Shown: positions 60,598 through 64,000 of the stretch, piece by piece
Layout of the letters: every line of letters begins with the position of its first letter
How positions within the stretch are numbered: the first letter of the stretch is position 1
DNA from: Saccharopolyspora sp. SCSIO 74807
GTDB taxonomy: Bacteria > Actinomycetota > Actinomycetes > Mycobacteriales > Pseudonocardiaceae
NCBI RefSeq assembly: GCF_037023755.1
Contig: NZ_CP146100.1
Location: 3,689,501 to 3,753,500, forward strand
Direction of reading: 5' to 3'
DNA: 64,000 bases
Translations under genes and position numbers: made by a program
The notes under the pieces: model-generated
What the model was told of the DNA's origin: nothing
Seen by the model: only the letters and a program-made list of their open reading frames with translations
Databases searched by the model: none

Positions 60598-60628
60598 TCG
60601 TGCCTCCCGAAAGCCGGTTTTCGTTGGT

Positions 60629-60704
60629 GTGCCGCACTTTCCGGAGTTCCCGCGGCGGCACGCAACGCTCCTTTCGAGTGATCTCCCTAGCTTGCCAAGC
60701 TGGG
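60629..60704. promoter_or_regulatory. Divergent control region with two inverted repeats
   Basis: GTGCCGC at 60629-60635 is the reverse complement of GCGGCAC at 60655-60661. AGCTTG-C-CAAGCT, flanked by CCC(T) and GGG, spans 60685-60704. Both lie between the 68-residue gene and the XRE regulator, so they are candidate operators for the XRE protein. Confidence 0.5.
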
Positions 60705-60747
60705 AACTCGTGAAGCTGTCCCCGGAGATCGAGGAAAAGGGGGCAGC

Positions 60748-61638
60748 ATGGGTGAGAGCAACGCGATTCCGGTCCGGACTCGCCGCGTCGCCAGCAGGAT
60801 CCGGCAGCTGCGGGAACGCAGCGGACTCAGCGCCCAGGAAGTTTCGCAGGCGCTCGGGCTCTCGATGAGCAAGATCAGCCGGATGGAGTCCGGTCACCGC
60901 GGGCTCAACGCCGATGACGTGGCCGCGATGTTGGGACTTTACCGCGTGCCCACCGGCGAGCGGGCGGAAGTCCTGGATCTGGTGCGGCACGGCGGTGACC
61001 GCAACTGGTGGAGCGTCCGGCCGGGCGATGTGGAGTCGCTTGCGAGCGCCTGGGACACGATCAAAACCTTCGAGCGCGAGGCCATCTCGTTGAGCAGCTA
61101 CGAGACGATGTTCGTGCCGGGCTTGCTGCAAACTCCGGATTATGCGGCAGCTTTGGCGGAGGCGATGTCCGCTCTTCAGCCGGGTGCCGATCTGGACGCG
61201 CTGGTGGAGCAGCGGGTTGAACGGCAGACGCTGCTGCTGAGTTCGCGGCAATTCGAGTTCTTGATCGAGAGGACGGTGCTGGAACGCCCGGTCGGCGATG
61301 CCGAGGTGATGTATCACCAGCTCAGGCGAGTCGCTGCGGTCGCGGCTCGGCCGAACGTCAACCTGCAAGTCCTGGAACTCGGTGTCGGTGCGCACGCTGG
61401 TCTGGACGGGCCGTTCTCCCGTCTGGAGTTCGCTGAGCACGCCGACCTCGTGCTGTGCGAGAACATCGGATCCTCGTCATATGTCGAAGAGGCCAATATC
61501 GTTGCTGATGCGGCGGAAGTTTTGCGCCAATTGCGCAAGATTGCGCTAGGGCCGGATGAGTCGGCCGAGGCCGTCAAACACACCGCCGACCGGTGGTATC
61601 AGCAGCATGTGGTAGGAGGAAACCTTGCAGCCGAATGA
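60748..61638 (+). CDS. XRE family regulator with DUF5753 (Scr1/WhiJ-like)
   Basis: The 296-residue protein has an N-terminal helix-turn-helix (RRVASRIRQLRERSGLSAQEVSQALGLSMSKISRMESGHRGLNADDVAAML, about 12-62). The DUF5753 domain follows with ETMFVPGLLQTPDYAAALAEA, VEQRVERQTLLL, PNVNLQVLELGVGAHAGLDGPFSRLEFAEHADLVLCEN. The family is very abundant in actinomycetes and is usually followed by a DUF397 gene, as here, with a 14-base overlap. Such pairs have been likened to toxin-antitoxin or developmental switch modules. ATG at 60748 has a G-rich ribosome binding site. Confidence 0.92.
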   Translation: MGESNAIPVRTRRVASRIRQLRERSGLSAQEVSQALGLSMSKISRMESGHRGLNADDVAAMLGLYRVPTGERAEVLDLVRHGGDRNWWSVRPGDVESLASAWDTIKTFEREAISLSSYETMFVPGLLQTPDYAAALAEAMSALQPGADLDALVEQRVERQTLLLSSRQFEFLIERTVLERPVGDAEVMYHQLRRVAAVAARPNVNLQVLELGVGAHAGLDGPFSRLEFAEHADLVLCENIGSSSYVEEANIVADAAEVLRQLRKIALGPDESAEAVKHTADRWYQQHVVGGNLAAE

Positions 61639-61882
61639 CTCGCAATGGCGAAAGAGCAGTTACAGCAGTGGCACCCGCACCTGCGTCGAGGTGGCTCATC
61701 CCGGGTGGCAAAAGAGCAGCTATAGCAAGGCCGACCGCACCTGCGTCGAGATCGCCCCCATCGACCACTCCGTCGCCGCCCGCGACTCCAAGGACCCCGA
61801 CGGCGGCTACCTGCTCGTCAGCCCCTCGGCGTGGTCGTCGTTCCTGGGCGGCATCCGGGGCGGCCGGTTCGAGCGCTCGTAA
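61625..61882 (+). CDS. DUF397 protein with internal duplication
   Basis: The 85-residue protein belongs to DUF397, the usual partner of DUF5753 XRE regulators. The family motif W(R/Q)KSSYS...CVE is present twice, at residues 8-27 and 28-47: WRKSSYSSGTRTCVEVA then WQKSSYSKADRTCVEIA. The normal VAVRDSKDPDGG-like end follows once, here VAARDSKDPDGGYLLVSPSAWSSFLGGI. The copies are exactly 60 bp each at 61646-61705 and 61706-61765. TTG at 61625 overlaps the XRE gene and stands just after AGGAGGAAA. Confidence 0.9.
   Translation: MQPNDSQWRKSSYSSGTRTCVEVAHPGWQKSSYSKADRTCVEIAPIDHSVAARDSKDPDGGYLLVSPSAWSSFLGGIRGGRFERS
61646..61765 (+). repeat. 60-bp tandem duplication in the DUF397 gene
   Basis: Two adjacent 60-bp units encode two 20-residue copies of the W-x-KSSYS...RTCVE motif. 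The string CGCACCTGCGTCGAG is identical in both, while other positions differ, so the duplication is not very recent. Confidence 0.85.
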
Positions 61883-62100
61883 CGTTCCGGCGGCGGCACT
61901 GCTTCGCCGGATGAATTCTCGTTTCCGGGAGATTTCCGGGGGCGTCCGGAATCGGACGCAGTGCCTGGTTCCGCGGCGCCTCCGGATTCCCGCTCGGCGA
62001 TAGGGAAATCCCGCACCGAGGGTGCTGATCGTGCGGTGACCTGCGGGCTCGGTGGCGATCCGGGCATTGGACCACACCTGATCTGCGAGTTTTACTACTT

Positions 62101-62122
62101 TGCGCAGCTGATCCGCTGCGCA
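62101..62122 (+). terminator. Hairpin after the XRE/DUF397 pair
   Basis: TGCGCAGC at 62101-62108 pairs perfectly with GCTGCGCA at 62115-62122 over a six-base loop and is followed by TTTCGG. Confidence 0.55.
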
Positions 62123-62130
62123 TTTCGGGC

Positions 62131-62151
62131 GATCCACAGTGGATCTTGACA
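62131..62151 (+). promoter_or_regulatory. 15-bp palindrome abutting a -35-like TTGACA
   Basis: GATCCAC-A-GTGGATC at 62131-62145 is a perfect palindrome with a one-base centre. It is followed immediately by TTGACA at 62146-62151. A repressor bound here could block a promoter for the permease. No convincing -10 stands 17 bases downstream. Confidence 0.45.
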
Positions 62152-62360
62152 GCGGAGCGTGTGCGCAGCACCATTCCGTTCCGTGCGCCGGACGCGGTGG
62201 CGTCGGCGACCTTCGTACGTGCAAGCGCCCTGGCGCAGCGGCGACTCCGCGCATATCGGCGAACAGCCTGCTATGCCCGGAATCGACCGGTGAGTCCCAG
62301 GGTGCCGGGCTACAACCGCGCAGCGACGCGCGGGCAGAACAGACGGGAATTCCGGACATA

Positions 62361-63794
62361 GTGAGCGAATCGACTCTCCAGGCGAACGAGCCCGGTGGTG
62401 AACGACCGGCCGACGCCGGCGACGCCGGATACCGCAAATCGCTGAAGGCCCGGCACATCAACATGATCGCGATCGGCGGCGCGATGGGAACCGGGCTGTT
62501 CCTCGGCGCAGGTGGGCGGCTCGCGCAGGCCGGGCCCGCGTTGGCGCTGGCCTACGCGGTGTGCGGGGTGTTCGCGTTCTTCGTGGTGCGCTCGCTCGGC
62601 GAACTGATCCTGTACCGGCCGTCGTCGGGCGCCTTCGTGTCCTATTCGCGGGAGTTCATGGGCGAGAAGGGCGCCTACACCGCCGGGTGGATGCACTTCC
62701 TGAACTGGTCGACCACCGGCATCGCCGACATCACCGCCATCGCGCTCTACGCGCACTACTGGGCGCTGTTCACCCCGGTGCCGCAGTGGGTGCTCGCGCT
62801 GATCGCGCTGGCGATCGTGCTCGCGCTGAACATGGTCTCGGTGAAGCTGTTCGGCGAGATGGAGTTCTGGTTCGCCATCATCAAGGTCGGCGCGCTGATC
62901 GTGTTCATGCTGGTCGGCATCTACCTCGTCGTCACCGGCCACCCGATCGCCGGGCACGAGGCCGGGCCGTCGCTGATCACCGATACCGGCGGGTTCTTCC
63001 CCGCCGGTGTGCTGCCGGTGGTGCTGATCATGCAGGGCGTGGTGTTCGCCTACGCCTCCGTCGAGCTGGTCGGCGTCGCGGCGGGGGAGACCGAGACCCC
63101 CGAGAAGATCATGCCGAAGGCGATCAACTCGATCATGTGGCGGATCGGGATCTTCTACGTCGGCTCGGTGCTGCTGCTGTCGATGCTGCTGCCCTGGACG
63201 TCCTACAAGGACGGTGAGAGCCCGTTCGTCACGGTGCTGTCCAGCCTCGGCGTGCCCGGTGCCAGCGACGTGATGAACCTGGTGGTGCTCACCGCGGCGA
63301 TGTCCAGCCTCAACTCGGGGCTGTACTCCACCGGCCGCACGCTGCGGTCGATGTCGCTGGCCGGGTCGGCGCCGAAGTTCACCGGGCGGATGAACCGCAA
63401 CCAGGTGCCCTACGGCGGCATCCTGCTCACCTCGGCGGTCTGCGTGGTCGGCGTCGGGCTCAACGCCGTGGTGCCGGAGGAAGCCTTCGAGATCGTGCTG
63501 AACTTCGCCTCCATCGGCATCCTCGGCACCTGGGCGATGATCGTGCTCAGCCACCTGTTGTTCGTGCGCAAGGCCGATCGGGGCGAGGTGCGGCGGCCGC
63601 ACTACCGGCTGCCGCTCTCGCCGTACGTGCAGATCGCGACGCTGGCGTTCTTCGCCGCGATCGTCGTGCTGATGGCCTTCGACGACATCGGCCGGATCAC
63701 CGTGCTCGCGCTGCCGGTGCTGCTGGTCGCATTCGTCGTCGGGTGGTTCTGCGTGCGCGGGCGCATCGACACGTCCGCCATGGACAACGAGTGA
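62361..63794 (+). CDS. Amino acid permease (GabP/AnsP-like, APC superfamily)
   Basis: The 477-residue protein has 12 predicted membrane helices and the N-terminal signature [42 protein letters not shown] of the amino-acid transporter family that includes GABA, asparagine and aromatic permeases. Later segments are [33 protein letters not shown] and [30 protein letters not shown]. The substrate is not certain. GTG at 62361 is chosen because family similarity begins about 25 residues later; no ribosome binding site is obvious. It stands alone, with a serine/threonine kinase gene downstream. Confidence 0.88.
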   Translation: MSESTLQANEPGGERPADAGDAGYRKSLKARHINMIAIGGAMGTGLFLGAGGRLAQAGPALALAYAVCGVFAFFVVRSLGELILYRPSSGAFVSYSREFMGEKGAYTAGWMHFLNWSTTGIADITAIALYAHYWALFTPVPQWVLALIALAIVLALNMVSVKLFGEMEFWFAIIKVGALIVFMLVGIYLVVTGHPIAGHEAGPSLITDTGGFFPAGVLPVVLIMQGVVFAYASVELVGVAAGETETPEKIMPKAINSIMWRIGIFYVGSVLLLSMLLPWTSYKDGESPFVTVLSSLGVPGASDVMNLVVLTAAMSSLNSGLYSTGRTLRSMSLAGSAPKFTGRMNRNQVPYGGILLTSAVCVVGVGLNAVVPEEAFEIVLNFASIGILGTWAMIVLSHLLFVRKADRGEVRRPHYRLPLSPYVQIATLAFFAAIVVLMAFDDIGRITVLALPVLLVAFVVGWFCVRGRIDTSAMDNE

Positions 63795-63843
63795 TCCACC
63801 GATTGGGTTAAGGTCGCGGTGCTTCGCGGACACCGGAGGACCG

Positions 63844-64000
63844 ATGACTGACGCACCACCGCTGCTGGCCGGGCGGTACCGGCTGGGCCGACGGCTCGGC
63901 CGCGGCGGCATGTCCGAGGTCTACCGGGCGCTGGACACCGAGCTGGAACGCCCGGTCGCGGTGAAGGTGTTCCGGCCCAACGCCGACGAGTCGGCCCGGC
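63844..64000 (+). CDS. Serine/threonine protein kinase, N-terminal part
   Basis: Only the first 52 codons are inside the window. They show the start of a PknB-type kinase domain: [32 protein letters not shown], which contains the glycine-rich loop GRGGMSEVY and the catalytic lysine in VAVKVF. ATG at 63844 follows GGAGGA at 63835-63840. Whether it has a membrane segment or PASTA domains lies beyond the right edge. Confidence 0.92.
   Translation, partial: MTDAPPLLAGRYRLGRRLGRGGMSEVYRALDTELERPVAVKVFRPNADESAR

Larger units (their letters stand above)
61883..62360. other. Intergenic region upstream of the permease gene
   Basis: No gene is supported. The stretch to 62100 is relatively rich in A and T. 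A terminator-like hairpin and a palindrome next to a TTGACA box are listed separately. The stretch 62152-62360 is open in the permease frame from 62139, but it lacks family-like sequence. Confidence 0.4.

Overview
This 64 kb window is chromosomal DNA from a high-GC actinomycete. It most resembles a member of the Pseudonocardiaceae such as Saccharopolyspora or a relative. The evidence is the very high GC content, the many GTG and TTG starts, BldD- and DasR-type regulators, Scr1/DUF397-type regulatory genes, and a gene order that follows the mycobacterial block around pdxS-pdxT-yebC-ruvCAB-yajC-secDF-apt-relA-hisS-aspS-alaS-aro-efp-nusB-pyr. The genus is inference. I see no rRNA, tRNA, insertion sequence, phage gene or CRISPR array. 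Nearly all of it is conserved core genome; the unusual material lies in regulatory sites, repeats and protein tails.

Layout. 1-585: the start of an EF-G-like GTPase on the minus strand. 822-2428: pdxS-pdxT (pyridoxal phosphate synthase) behind two direct repeats resembling PdxR sites. 2473-6766: yebC, a DUF4262 gene and ruvC-ruvA-ruvB, with an SOS box before ruvC. 7115-13836: yajC, secD, secF, apt and relA. 13916-19383: a cyclophilin, an MBL-fold hydrolase, hisS, a small membrane protein and a YibE/F-type protein. 19554-31343: a radical SAM protein, an HTH regulator, aspS, a phosphotransferase, a GNAT enzyme, a small secreted protein, carbonic anhydrase, a SulP transporter and rarA. 31428-38569: a 2-hydroxyacid dehydrogenase, then DUF948-DUF6167-alaS-ruvX-mltG-aroE. 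38645-42118: a compact N-acetylglucosamine PTS island (HPr, EIIC and a DasR-like regulator on one strand, EIIB and EIIA on the other) with a DasR operator between the arms. 42301-46390: a prepilin peptidase and aroC-aroK-aroB-aroQ. 46507-50675: a lipoprotein, pepP, efp and nusB. 50871-51359: bldD. 51678-60311: the complete pyrR-pyrB-pyrC-(PH-like membrane protein)-carA-carB-pyrF operon with a PyrR-binding RNA loop in its leader. 60391-61882: an XRE/DUF397 regulatory locus with a divergent 68-residue protein. 62361-64000: an amino-acid permease and the start of a Ser/Thr protein kinase.

How it fits together. The shikimate genes (aroE, aroC, aroK, aroB, aroQ) cover the common aromatic pathway apart from the first and EPSP synthase steps. 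The pyr operon covers UMP synthesis except for dihydroorotate dehydrogenase and orotate phosphoribosyltransferase. The PTS island supplies HPr, EIIA, EIIB and EIIC but no Enzyme I. Convergent gene pairs are separated by strong hairpins; two of these belong to one repeated palindrome family sharing an identical 15-mer. Other points of interest are a long Q/R-rich repeat tail on RuvC, a C-terminal extension with an internal repeat on the DasR-like regulator, an internal duplication in the DUF397 protein, and good matches to PdxR, LexA, DasR and PyrR sites.
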